From a virus, in IMG/VR virus record IMGVR_UViG_3300013113_000555, positions 25,973 to 89,972 of that record: a stretch of DNA of 64,000 nt. One strand, given 5' to 3'. Positions 8,305 through 17,800 of this stretch are shown in pieces (the first letter of the stretch is position 1; each line of letters begins with the position of its first letter). The position numbers and the translations under genes are program-made. Below the pieces are notes generated by a model. It had not been told where the DNA came from. It did no database searches and saw nothing but the letters and a program-made list of their open reading frames with translations.

Positions 8305-8744
8305 TAGGAATAATAGTTGAAGATATTGAAAGTACGCCATTTATGCACTCTATGTTTAGAGAATTAAATAAACTTTCACAAGATTATGAGTGTTATGTTT
8401 TTGCAAATCAAGTAAAATCATTGCCCACGCATAATAAGTTTTGTATACTACAGCAGATAGAAGCCTTACAGCACCAAGGGATTTTAATATCAACATCCTT
8501 AACAACTTCACAAATACTTGCAAACTGTCTTACTTGCATAAATAAATACTATTATGTTTATGACCTTGAGTGGAGAAACTTAAAAGCATTTAATGAAAAA
8601 CAATTAACAAAAATATTTTTAAATGAAGAAATAAATCTATTGACAAGAAGCGAAAGCCATTATAAAGTTTTAAGCAAAAACTTTAAAGCACCAGCAGGAA
8701 TAGTTCGTAATTGGAACCATAAGCAAATAGCTGAATATATTTAG
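8295..8744 (+). CDS. small hypothetical protein of the glycan cluster
   Basis: A 149-residue protein beginning MPMIGIIVEDIESTPFMHSM. 'GILISTSLTTSQILANCLTC' followed by 'KYYYVYDLEWRN' looks like a fragment of a GT-B N-terminal domain, but the protein is too short for a complete enzyme. The end (LTRSESHYKVLSKNFKAPAG) matches the passage in GT4 proteins where the chain enters the second domain. Two starts are possible: 8295 (4 bases after AGGAG) or 8301 (10 bases). Last member of the sugar-related run. Confidence 0.45.
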   Translation: MPMIGIIVEDIESTPFMHSMFRELNKLSQDYECYVFANQVKSLPTHNKFCILQQIEALQHQGILISTSLTTSQILANCLTCINKYYYVYDLEWRNLKAFNEKQLTKIFLNEEINLLTRSESHYKVLSKNFKAPAGIVRNWNHKQIAEYI

Positions 8745-8753
8745 GAGATAAAA

Positions 8754-9548
8754 ATGAGTAAAAATAAATTTTTTAACGATACTGGAGAAACCAGACTGGC
8801 TTATTACAATAAGCAGTATCACGAAAAAAAGAAAAGCTGGAAAGAGATAGCAGATATGTTAAACACTTATCCAAACAGAGTTCGTAGAGACGCTAAAAAA
8901 TTAGGAGTAATATCTAGAAGCAAATCAGATGCTCAAAAGGCTGCTCTTTCAGAAGGTAGACGCGAACATCCAACAAAAGGAAAAAAACTTTCTGATGAAA
9001 CAAAACTAAAGATTAGTGAAAGTCAAGGAAAAGTTTGGGACTCGCTAACAGATGAAGAAAAACTGTATCGCTCTCAGATAGGCCGAGAGGCATGGAACAG
9101 CAAGACAGATGAGGAGAAGGACGAATTCTTTAGGAAAGCGACAGCAGGGGTGCAGGAGGCCGCTAGATCAGGCTCTAAAGTAGAGAAGTATCTGTCTGAT
9201 TTCCTGATTGAGAAAGGTTACAGGGTTGACCGACACAAGGAGCATTTCTTAAAGAATGAAAAATTCCATATCGACCTTTATGTTAGAGATTGTATAACTG
9301 CTATCGAGATTGATGGGCCTAGTCATTTTGAACCGGTATTTGGAGAAGATAGATTACAAAGAAGACAAGCAGCAGATTCACAGAAAAATGGATTGGTTTT
9401 ATCTTCTGGTATGGCTCTTATCAGAGTAAAATTATTAAAGAGAGATTCACAAAGGCAATTTAGGAAAGTTGCCATATCTGTGTTAGAAGTTCTTGAAAGC
9501 ATAAAAAACAAATTTCCCGCTGAAAACGAAAGGTATTTTGAAATATGA
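8754..9548 (+). CDS. homing-endonuclease-like protein: HTH, NUMOD3 motif, EDxHD/Vsr-like nuclease
   Basis: A 264-residue protein in three parts. An N-terminal helix-turn-helix (SWKEIADMLNTYPNRVRRDA, 28-47) is followed by a NUMOD3-type DNA-binding motif (GKKLSDETKLKISESQGKVW, 76-95). A PD-(D/E)xK/Vsr-like domain follows, with E144, D174 (HIDLYV), E185 and D187 (AIEIDGPSHF), H191 and D199. That is the residue set of EDxHD homing endonucleases such as I-Bth0305I. It would cut a specific DNA site and promote its own spread. It is free-standing, with no intron around it. Bases about 9070-9250 are noticeably more GC-rich than the flanks, suggesting mosaic origin. Strong AGGAG start. Confidence 0.75.
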   Translation: MSKNKFFNDTGETRLAYYNKQYHEKKKSWKEIADMLNTYPNRVRRDAKKLGVISRSKSDAQKAALSEGRREHPTKGKKLSDETKLKISESQGKVWDSLTDEEKLYRSQIGREAWNSKTDEEKDEFFRKATAGVQEAARSGSKVEKYLSDFLIEKGYRVDRHKEHFLKNEKFHIDLYVRDCITAIEIDGPSHFEPVFGEDRLQRRQAADSQKNGLVLSSGMALIRVKLLKRDSQRQFRKVAISVLEVLESIKNKFPAENERYFEI

Positions 9549-10285
9549 AAGATATGATCGAGGAAGAAGTAAAAGAGGAAGTCAATGCTGTGTCAGAAAT
9601 TGAACTGCCAAAACCAACCGATCCAAAATGGGTTGAGTACGTTCTAGATCAATTAGCTGACCATGAACTTGCTGGTGGAGCACCAACAACAGATGGATTA
9701 AGAAGGGTTTGTGAAAAAATCTATGGTGAAATTGTAGAGTCTGATACGCAGATTCTAGAAGTTCCTGCAAAAACTGGTCCGTTTAAAGCCAGTGCAAAGC
9801 ATACATTGATTATTAGAAAATACGATCAAACTAGAGAATGGCAAGCACAAATGCAAGAAGTTCCTGTTGAAGTTAGAGTTAGTGCATGTGTAGATGTTCT
9901 AGGAGAAAAGCTACCACCACCATTCAATCAACATCTTGTTTCTACTGCATGTACTAGAGCAGAAGGAAAAGCGTTGCGTAGAGCATTGAAAATTAGAGTA
10001 CAGACAGCAGAAGAACTTTCTAACAAAGAAGAAGATGAACTAAATACAAGCGAACCTATCAATGACCAACAAATTGTTGCAATTAAAACTTTATCTAAAA
10101 GAAACAATGTTGACTTGATTAAGTTCGTTAAGGCTAATGCGGATCAGCCTAAAAGTATCCGTGATGTTAATAACTTGGAAGGTCGCCTAATGATTAACAA
10201 GTTATCTACTTTTCAAAGGGAGGGAACTCCTGATGAACTCGTTGGTTATAACCCGAACTGGGAAGAAGAATTTGGAGTTAAATAA
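9545..10285 (+). CDS. conserved phage-type protein, possible DNA annealing/recombination role
   Basis: A 246-residue protein with an acidic N terminus. The best landmark is 'VSTACTRAEGKALRRALKI' (about 140-158), a basic helix like that in phage single-strand-annealing or ssDNA-handling proteins where TRA-x-x-ALR-AL recurs. The preceding segment (EVRVSACVDVLGEKLPPPFN) is beta-rich. A C-terminal helical tail (ISDQ-like: INDQQIVAIKTLSKRNNV) resembles small C-terminal domains of such proteins. It starts at an ATGA overlap with the endonuclease gene. Role is inferred; it could be any DNA-metabolism protein. Confidence 0.4.
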   Translation: MKDMIEEEVKEEVNAVSEIELPKPTDPKWVEYVLDQLADHELAGGAPTTDGLRRVCEKIYGEIVESDTQILEVPAKTGPFKASAKHTLIIRKYDQTREWQAQMQEVPVEVRVSACVDVLGEKLPPPFNQHLVSTACTRAEGKALRRALKIRVQTAEELSNKEEDELNTSEPINDQQIVAIKTLSKRNNVDLIKFVKANADQPKSIRDVNNLEGRLMINKLSTFQREGTPDELVGYNPNWEEEFGVK

Positions 10286-10671
10286 TGGCAATAACAGCAG
10301 TAGTAAAAGCTTCTAATAGTCTTGCTTTTGAAGTAACCGCTGATACTGAACCAGAACTGTTTAAACAGGTCGCTAGGGTTCAAGAGGTTTTTTCAGTCGG
10401 CAAATGCGGAAGGTGTGGTTGTCCTGAAACTAAGTTTGTAGTCAGGACCGCTGCAAAGAAAAGCAAGTGGCTGGAAGTGGTTTGTCAAGACATTAATTGT
10501 AAGGCAAAGCTAGTATACAGCACCACAGAGGATAATAACTTTGTTTATCCTAAAACAAGATGGGATCATCTTTCGGATGCTCAAAAAGAACAGCGTGCAG
10601 ACGAGCAAGAATATGCAGAAAAGCATAATGGCTTCCTGCCTAATAATGGCTTCTTCAAATATAAGAAGTAG
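10285..10671 (+). CDS. small zinc-ribbon protein
   Basis: A 128-residue protein with a central zinc ribbon: KCGRCGCPETKF (CxxC) followed by WLEVVCQDINCKAKLVYS (C-x5-C). The ends are without clear motif, with a charged C-terminal tail (HLSDAQKEQRADEQEYAEKH). It probably binds nucleic acid or a partner protein. It immediately follows the putative DNA-annealing gene (one-base overlap), suggesting a shared function. It is the last plus-strand gene before the convergent junction. Confidence 0.6.
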   Translation: MAITAVVKASNSLAFEVTADTEPELFKQVARVQEVFSVGKCGRCGCPETKFVVRTAAKKSKWLEVVCQDINCKAKLVYSTTEDNNFVYPKTRWDHLSDAQKEQRADEQEYAEKHNGFLPNNGFFKYKK

Positions 10672-10678
10672 CCTATTT

Positions 10679-10781
10679 AACGGAACTGGTATCTATTAAA
10701 CATCTGTGACGGCAGATGAATATAGATTGGTGGCCCCATAGTTGCAAATATGGGGCGTTGGTTCAAATCCGACTTCCGTTA
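10679..10781 (+). ncRNA. tRNA-like RNA element with non-canonical body
   Basis: A 103-base element between the convergent gene blocks. The ends pair perfectly as a 7-bp acceptor stem (AACGGAA 10679-10685 with TTCCGTT 10774-10780, A as discriminator base), and a perfect T arm precedes the 3' strand (GTTGG-TTCAAAT-CCGAC, 10757-10773). Between them are two other hairpins. One is long (CATCTG/CAGATG, 6-base loop, on an outer ATCTAT/ATAGAT stem); the other is 8 bp (GCCCCATA/TATGGGGC, 8-base loop GTTGCAAA). No 7-base anticodon loop or normal D arm can be drawn, CCA is not encoded, and no amino-acid identity can be assigned. It is followed by CTTTTT. Confidence 0.55.
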
Positions 10782-10785
10782 CTTT

Positions 10786-11538
10786 TTACACCAAGTCTAA
10801 TCCAGAAGGATTCAAATAACCCCCCTGATAAACACCCGGTTGTTCAGGATAGCTATTTTGAATTTCCTGTACTTTTTGAGTTACTAAAACATAGTTTGTA
10901 TCTGTAGGACTATCTACAAAATTTGGATCATTAAACCAATCCACAAATGGTGGACCGGCTATGCAAATTATAGTATTGGTTTGGCAACCCCTGCAAGGAT
11001 CATTTGAATTATTGGGGGCTAAAGGCAACGGTGTAGGATCATCACTGCAATTTATTTCAGTTTGAACATGATAGCAAATCTCAGGCCATCCGTCATCTGC
11101 ATTTGGTTCAAACGGATCAAATAGTGTTTCAACCCCTGTTACAATATAGGTAATATCTGCACAAAAAAGTTTAGTATTGGGACCACCATTAACGATTGTT
11201 AATGGAATCCCAGTAACAATAGGCAATTCTTGGTCAATAAGAGTAGGGTTGGGAGGAATCCCAGGAAATCCGTCATATGAGGGTATAGTAACCTTAACAT
11301 TGGCTGTACAATCTTCTATTGCGAGTCCGGGTGGGAAACCTGACGGAGTAGGTTCCGAACTACAATCATAAGCTACGCCGCAAGCTTTAAAGCGAAAAAA
11401 ATCAATATAGGAAAAATCTTGAGTCTCACTAAATTCATCGCCTCTAAATCTAAGAAAATTAACTCTGTTTATTTGACATTCATCAAAACAAACTTTACCA
11501 CCCACAGCAGTACATCTACAATTGCATTCATTAGCCAT
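10786..11538 (-). CDS. cysteine-rich hypothetical protein, probably virion-associated
   Basis: A 250-residue protein, last gene of the structural block. It is rich in Cys (NECNCRCTAVGGKVCFDEC at the start, DPCRGCQTNT later) and Pro/Gly, with beta-rich stretches (DFSYIDFFRFKACGV, ANVKVTIPSYDG). No family recognised. Following the giant hub/fibre gene, it may be a tail-tip part, a fibre cap or an adhesin. The start has an AAAAAGG leader. It ends 5 bases from the tRNA-like element, facing the plus-strand block. Confidence 0.5.
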   Translation of the reverse strand: MANECNCRCTAVGGKVCFDECQINRVNFLRFRGDEFSETQDFSYIDFFRFKACGVAYDCSSEPTPSGFPPGLAIEDCTANVKVTIPSYDGFPGIPPNPTLIDQELPIVTGIPLTIVNGGPNTKLFCADITYIVTGVETLFDPFEPNADDGWPEICYHVQTEINCSDDPTPLPLAPNNSNDPCRGCQTNTIICIAGPPFVDWFNDPNFVDSPTDTNYVLVTQKVQEIQNSYPEQPGVYQGGYLNPSGLDLV

Positions 11539-11550
11539 AATAAAACCTTT

Positions 11551-11844
11551 TTATTCGTATTTAGAAATATCTACAGTACCTTGACCATGCTTCTTACTGT
11601 TTTTCCTATAAGGAAAAATCTTGTTTAAATACTGCTTACGCTTTTGACAACCACAACCCTTTAAACCAAAAGACTTCTTTATAAACTCTTCGGTTATTCC
11701 AAACTTAGTAAATACCTTTTCTAGAGTATCTCCTAAACCCTGTGGGTCTTTTTTAGCATGGTTGCTTAAATTTATATCTTCTTCTTTTTCTAAATGAGAT
11801 ACAACCTCATCTAATTTTTTTATTTCTTCTTTATTTAAAGTCAT
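11551..11844 (-). CDS. small protein with CGCxKRK motif
   Basis: A 97-residue protein. I place the start at the ATG at 11844, because AGGAGATTAATAATG gives an ideal ribosome site; a longer reading frame to 11877 would run into the preceding gene. It is helical and charged (TLNKEEIKKLDEVVSHLEKE), ending with 'LKGCGCQKRKQYLNKIFPYR', a compact Cys/Lys motif that could bind metal or nucleic acid. Located between the giant fibre gene and the Cys-rich terminal gene; role unknown. Confidence 0.6.
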   Translation of the reverse strand: MTLNKEEIKKLDEVVSHLEKEEDINLSNHAKKDPQGLGDTLEKVFTKFGITEEFIKKSFGLKGCGCQKRKQYLNKIFPYRKNSKKHGQGTVDISKYE

Positions 11845-11858
11845 TATTAATCTCCTAT

Positions 11859-14800
11859 TTATTCTGGATTTTGGCAAGTACTGTTACAATCCGTACCATT
11901 TATCCATTGGGCGGGAATATCTTTAAGCCAATATTTTCCATTACAAGAAGCAGTGCCAGCAATTGTTGCAGTCAAGCACGAAGTAACATAGCCACCATCA
12001 CTCACACAACCAGTTACAATAGTACCCTGCCAACAATTAGTACCACCGTTCGTTTCACTTAATTTAATTATTGTTGATTGAGTCCAATCAGCACCATCAA
12101 ACTGAGCACTAGGAGTAGCTGCCGATTGTGTTAATTCAAAATCGCAATCATAATTCCAATCGAACTGCTGTATAACAAGAACGTCTTGATCGTCACAAGT
12201 CTTACCATTTAGTATATGATTACTATAAAAGATCGTTGTACAATCACCATTTAAACCACCTTGTTCACCACTACAACCTGCTGTAATACCAACACCAGGT
12301 CCAGCTACTATTTGATTCCAAGCTTTGGGTGGTCTTCTCTCTTCAAATGGGCCATTTCCAGCGTTCCAAGTACCATCAGTACAGTCTATAATTGAACAAG
12401 TTGTATCTGGGTATGGTGCATCTGCCGATTTGGTAATAGATTGACCAACAAGATTAGTACTACAAAGCGATAAAGGTTGAGAAAAAGTTATAGCATTACA
12501 GCCAGCAGAATTATCTATTTCAGCAAAAATGCCATAACCTGCACCAACAGCAGTAACTAATGATGTAACAGGCGTACTACCATCAAAAGCTTCGCATGAG
12601 CCGCCATTTGCATATCCCGCCATACCAGCTTTTATAGTGGCAACACAACCATCAACTTCTGCTAAAATACCTTCTCCAAAATCTAAAACCTTGAATGGAG
12701 TTTCAGCAAAAGTGCTGTTTCCATCAACATTAAAATAGCAACTGGCTTCTTCCGTTTTCTTAATATTCTGCTTATGAGTTAATGTTAATCCACAATCACT
12801 TACATTAGCACCAAAACCAGAAATACTTATTGTTTCAAAAGCCGTGGGGTCTGCTATTGTGTCATAACAGGTTGAAGTGTCTGCTGGCTGTTGTATTGTT
12901 AAAGTAGAATTAAGAATTGCCTTGCCGTCTCTTTCAGATAATTGCAATCCTGTTCCAACAGCAAGCAAGCAAGCATCAAACGGAGCAACTACATCTCTCA
13001 TGCAGACTCCTATACCACTAAATATAGAAGGTATACCGCTAACTAGTAATCTGCAATCATTGGCTGGGTCTGCTTCAACACTAAGATTTCCAACAAAGTT
13101 TAAACTAGTAAAATTAGTTCTATCTAATTGAACAGCATTAGTGTCACAAGGATATGCTTCTAATACAGGATAGGTTAATCCACTAGCAGTTAAATTTAGG
13201 TCTATTCTTCCTACGGAAGCATCATTTGTAGCTATAAGTCCACTACCAATTGATATTTGTTGAATACTCTCTTTTAGGTATCCATCTCCGTCCTTTGGAC
13301 ATGTATTGATACCAGAGAAAATAAAGTCTAAACCGCTAACGTGTACATTACAACCGTCACCGCTTACAGAAAGACCACCTTCAAATACTATATTCTCAAA
13401 TACAGCAGCAGGGAAACCATCACCGGCTGCATTTATCACAGAATCAACAAGAACTTTATTGCTATCTTGCACAACCTGCAAGCCTGTTCCAAACTCAAAA
13501 GTATTAGCTTTGAACTCAGCAACAGCACTTCTTTCACAAGCGGCATCGCCTATTATGCTTATTCCTTCAATTCCACTAATAAATAACTCACACTCGCTTC
13601 CTTCATGAACAGAAATACCACCTATAAAGTTAAGTGATTCAAACTGCTGTAAAGCAATAGCAGAACTACCCCCGTTTCTTTTGTCTGTGCCTTCTGCTTG
13701 AATATTACTTTCAATTAAAGCACTAGCACCATTATTGGTTATTTTAAGACCCGTGCCAATTCCTATACATTCATATGTGCTTTCAGCAACAGCAGAGCCA
13801 CCGCAAGTATCAAGACCGCTAATGCAAACTGGAGCCGAATCAATATTGATTTGAACTTCACAATTACTTTTATTTACAGAAGAAAGACCACTTCCAAAAG
13901 TAAGTGTTTCAAATACTTGAGTAGTGAAGCTTCCTCCACCACGATCCGTTCCCTGTACTTTATGCACAGCATTTACTTGAGAATCACTGTTTAACTGTAA
14001 ACCGGTTCCAAAACCTATTCCTCTAGATATTTGGAAAGGAACAGCCGCCCTACCGCAAGCTAAAAGCCCAGAAGTTACCATCACTGGAACTCCACTAACT
14101 ATAACTTGACAATTATCTCCTGAGTCTTCTTGGATAGAGAATGGGCTAAAATCGTCAGCATGAAACTTTAATTTAGTAAACCTTTTTTGAACAAGAGCAC
14201 TACCACCACCACTCTTGTCAGTACCTACTGCAATAAGGTTTGTTCTTACAACACCGCTACAAGTACCACTTGTTAATTCTAGACCAGAACCAAAAACTAA
14301 TCCAGTAACACTTGCCGCCGCTGTAGTTGTTCCACAACCATTGTCAGTATCGCCTGCGACATAAAAAACTGATTCAATCTTTGCTGATTCTGGTTCAGTA
14401 CCATCGGTTACAAAGAGACCTTTTCCAAATTCAAGGTTTTCTTTTAATGCTGAATAATATGCATTACCAGCTTGACCGCAGCTTGTTATACCACTAACCA
14501 ATATTCTAGCAGGTCCACCACTAACAGTGATTTCACACCCGTCAGTATTTACATAAATTGGAGTCCTAGTAGGGGTATCTGATAAAAAGTTAAAACTTGT
14601 AACAGGCTGGTCGGTTATAGTAACAAGAGTTGAGTCTTTACCGCTAACTTTCAACGTTGAATTAACAACACCAGAACAACCATTGTCTACAAGTTCTAAA
14701 CCAGTACCAAATATAAGCCTTTTAGCATCAAAGGGGGCAACTACAGTACCACAGCCAGAACCAGAATCATCAACACCCGCTAACTGCACAGTTTTAAGAC

Positions 14801-17800
14801 CGCTTACAATTAAAGAGCAGTCAGAAACATTTTCAGAAAGGGCAATATCTCTAAATTCTATTCCTGTAACAGTATTTGATTCAAGACCAGCACCCTTAGT
14901 ACAAGAATCAGTATACTCATTACCCTTAAACCATAAATCAAGGCGTACCTCGTTAGTATTTTCAGCTTTTAATCCTCTGCCAATTTTTAAAGTTGATATG
15001 GTTTCTTTAAGATAATTAGAATTATTGCATGATGCTATTCCAGATAGCGTTAAATTTGTTTGTATTCCAGTAACAGTGATTTCGCAAGTACCATTGCTTT
15101 CTATTCCAAGGTTTTCTCCAAAATTTATTTTAGTAAACCTTTGAGTAACAGCAGTTGGAGTACCACCTCTTCTATCAAAACCATCTGCAATAAGCTTTAC
15201 ATCTACTCTTGGTCCATCATCACAAGCATCAACACCAGCAGTTAGTTGTAACCCAGTGCCAAACCTAATTTTACTTATATCGGATTCAGCAAAAGCACTA
15301 ATGCTAGGACACTCTGCCAAGCCTTGCACCTTAATAGAAGGTTGAACTCCACTAATATGTATATTGCAACCATTAGTACTTCCAGTTACAGAAAGATTAC
15401 CTTCAAAAATTAGATTTTCAAATCTTCTTTCTATGCTAGTAACAGTGGGTTGCCAACCACAGCTAGTGGGAGGACTTGAAATTCTTCCCCATTGAAGCCC
15501 CTGTGCTTTAATATCAACTTCAACAATACCACTACAATTGGAATCTGTTATCATACTGGCTTTTAATCCACTACCAAAGATCAAGCCTTTTGAATTATAA
15601 GTTTCAATTACTGTAGAACCGCAGGTTCCGCTTTCTATAAATCTAAACGGTTGCTCCACCCCACTAAGATATACTTCACAACCTACACCAGTAATAAGAC
15701 TGATAAAACCAGCGGTTGCTATGGAATCAAAATTAGTTTGTACGTTGTAACCTGTTTGTGACCAATAACACTGATAATCGTCATCGCCACCGCTACCCCC
15801 ATCTCTAGTCCATTTTTCTCCAGTTATAGGAATATTATTTTGAAAACCACTAACAAAAATATCACAAGGATTAAGACCAGTACTTACAGAAATATTACCA
15901 GTAAAAGCTATTTTTTCCCAAGCTGTAGTCTCAGTCTTAGCACCATCTACACGATCACCACACGGATCAAGTGGATTTGTTACAAGATCATAACCACTAA
16001 TCGTAAGATTATGATTGATAAGCATGGCACATTTACCATCTACTTCTTTCTCCACAACATCTAAACCAGTACCAAATATAAAAGTATCTGCGTTATAAGT
16101 ACCTAGTCCTACACCGCCGCAAGTACCAGTATCAATAATAATGTTTGGCTGATGGAAACCACTAACAATAACTTCACAATTACTACCAAAACTTGTAGAA
16201 AGTTCACCAGTAAATATTATTTTATCTAATATCCCCCCATTACCAAGAGGAGCACTTGCTACATAAGCATTGCAATCATTATAATCAATAGACCAAGTTT
16301 GACCACTAACTACAATATTATTAAAACCACTAACAATAGTTGTACATCCATTTACAGTATGAGAAAGATTACCGGTAAAAGCGATTCTTTCAAAAACATT
16401 TGAAGTTGGATCACCATCCGTTAGAGAACAATCTTCTCCATAGGTTCTAATCCAAGGTGCTCCAGAAGTTTGCAATATTACATCTAAAATACCCGTACAA
16501 CCGTGTTCTCCCTCTCCTTCATAGTGCCATTTAAGACCAGTTCTAGCAACTAAAATATCCCAATATGTATCAGGAACACCCCCGTCAAGGAACTCGTTGT
16601 CTCTTCCACAAACACCAGAATTAATCATAGCAAGAGGCTGTTGAAAACCGCTTACATAAACATCACAATCATCTCCTGTAACAGAAATATTTCCTACAAA
16701 ATTAAGGTTTTCAAATAAGGTATCAAATGATGGGTTTCCCTCCTTTTGCCAAGTGCAACCAATCACTTCGCTTCTAGTATATACTGTGCCTAAAGCCTTT
16801 ATATTACTGCGTAATTCAACTTCACAAGGAATAATAGCATCTCTGTCAACATATCTTAAACCAGTACCGATAATTAAAGAAGAGAACACAGTATTTTGTT
16901 CGGCATCACCGCAAACCCCAGAATTAGTTATAGATATTGGTTGTTGAAAACCACTAACTATAACGGCACAGTCGTTATCAATATCTACTGTTGTAGAAAG
17001 ATTACCTGCAAATCCTAGTTTAGTAAATCTTTTTTCGACAGTGCCTTCAACGTTAGTAAAAGAACACCCGTCTTGAATATATTCTGTACCACTAGCAATA
17101 AGATTTGTGTCAACTCTTAGATTAGTAACATTATAACCAGTTATAAAAAGACCAGAACCAAAAGCTAAACATCCATTTACACTTTGTTTTAAATAACCAC
17201 CAAAGTCTTCTGGGCAAGTATTTAAACCACTGACACAAAGAAAAACAGCATCACCACTACCACTAGGTTTTACTAACAATGAATTTTGACAATCTTCAAT
17301 AGTCTCTATAACCTCAAAACCGCTAAAAACTATTGATTTTGTATCATAGATAGTATTCTTTTGGGATTCTGGGTCGCCAAAAGCTATATATGCCGCATCA
17401 AATCTATTTATAGGAAACACATAGTTTTTACAATCGTTATCATCATAATAAACAGGAACCTTACCTATGCCCGTAGGATTAGAAATACCCCAAGGCCAAG
17501 TAATAGATATTTGATCTGAAACAGCGTTTCCATCAGCATCATAAGTTTCAGCTAAATTTGTCGCCGTTGCTACAGCACTAACACTACCAGTACCAAGACA
17601 GCCCGTTATATTTACATGAACTGGTCGAGGCTGTTGAGCAACAGTCCACACTCCTCTTTTTCTATCTAATCTTAAATCTAAAGGTGCTACAGGCCAAGTC
17701 TCAGGTTGTTGAAGAAAGCCATCTAAAAACTTATCTGTCAAGCCTTGCGACTCATATTGACCATTGCCTGTTATATTAGACACAACATCAACAGAATTAG

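Noticed and set aside
10679-10781. A normal tRNA gene
   Set aside because: The ends fit, but neither inner hairpin allows a 7-base anticodon loop and the D arm is missing; listed as tRNA-like instead.
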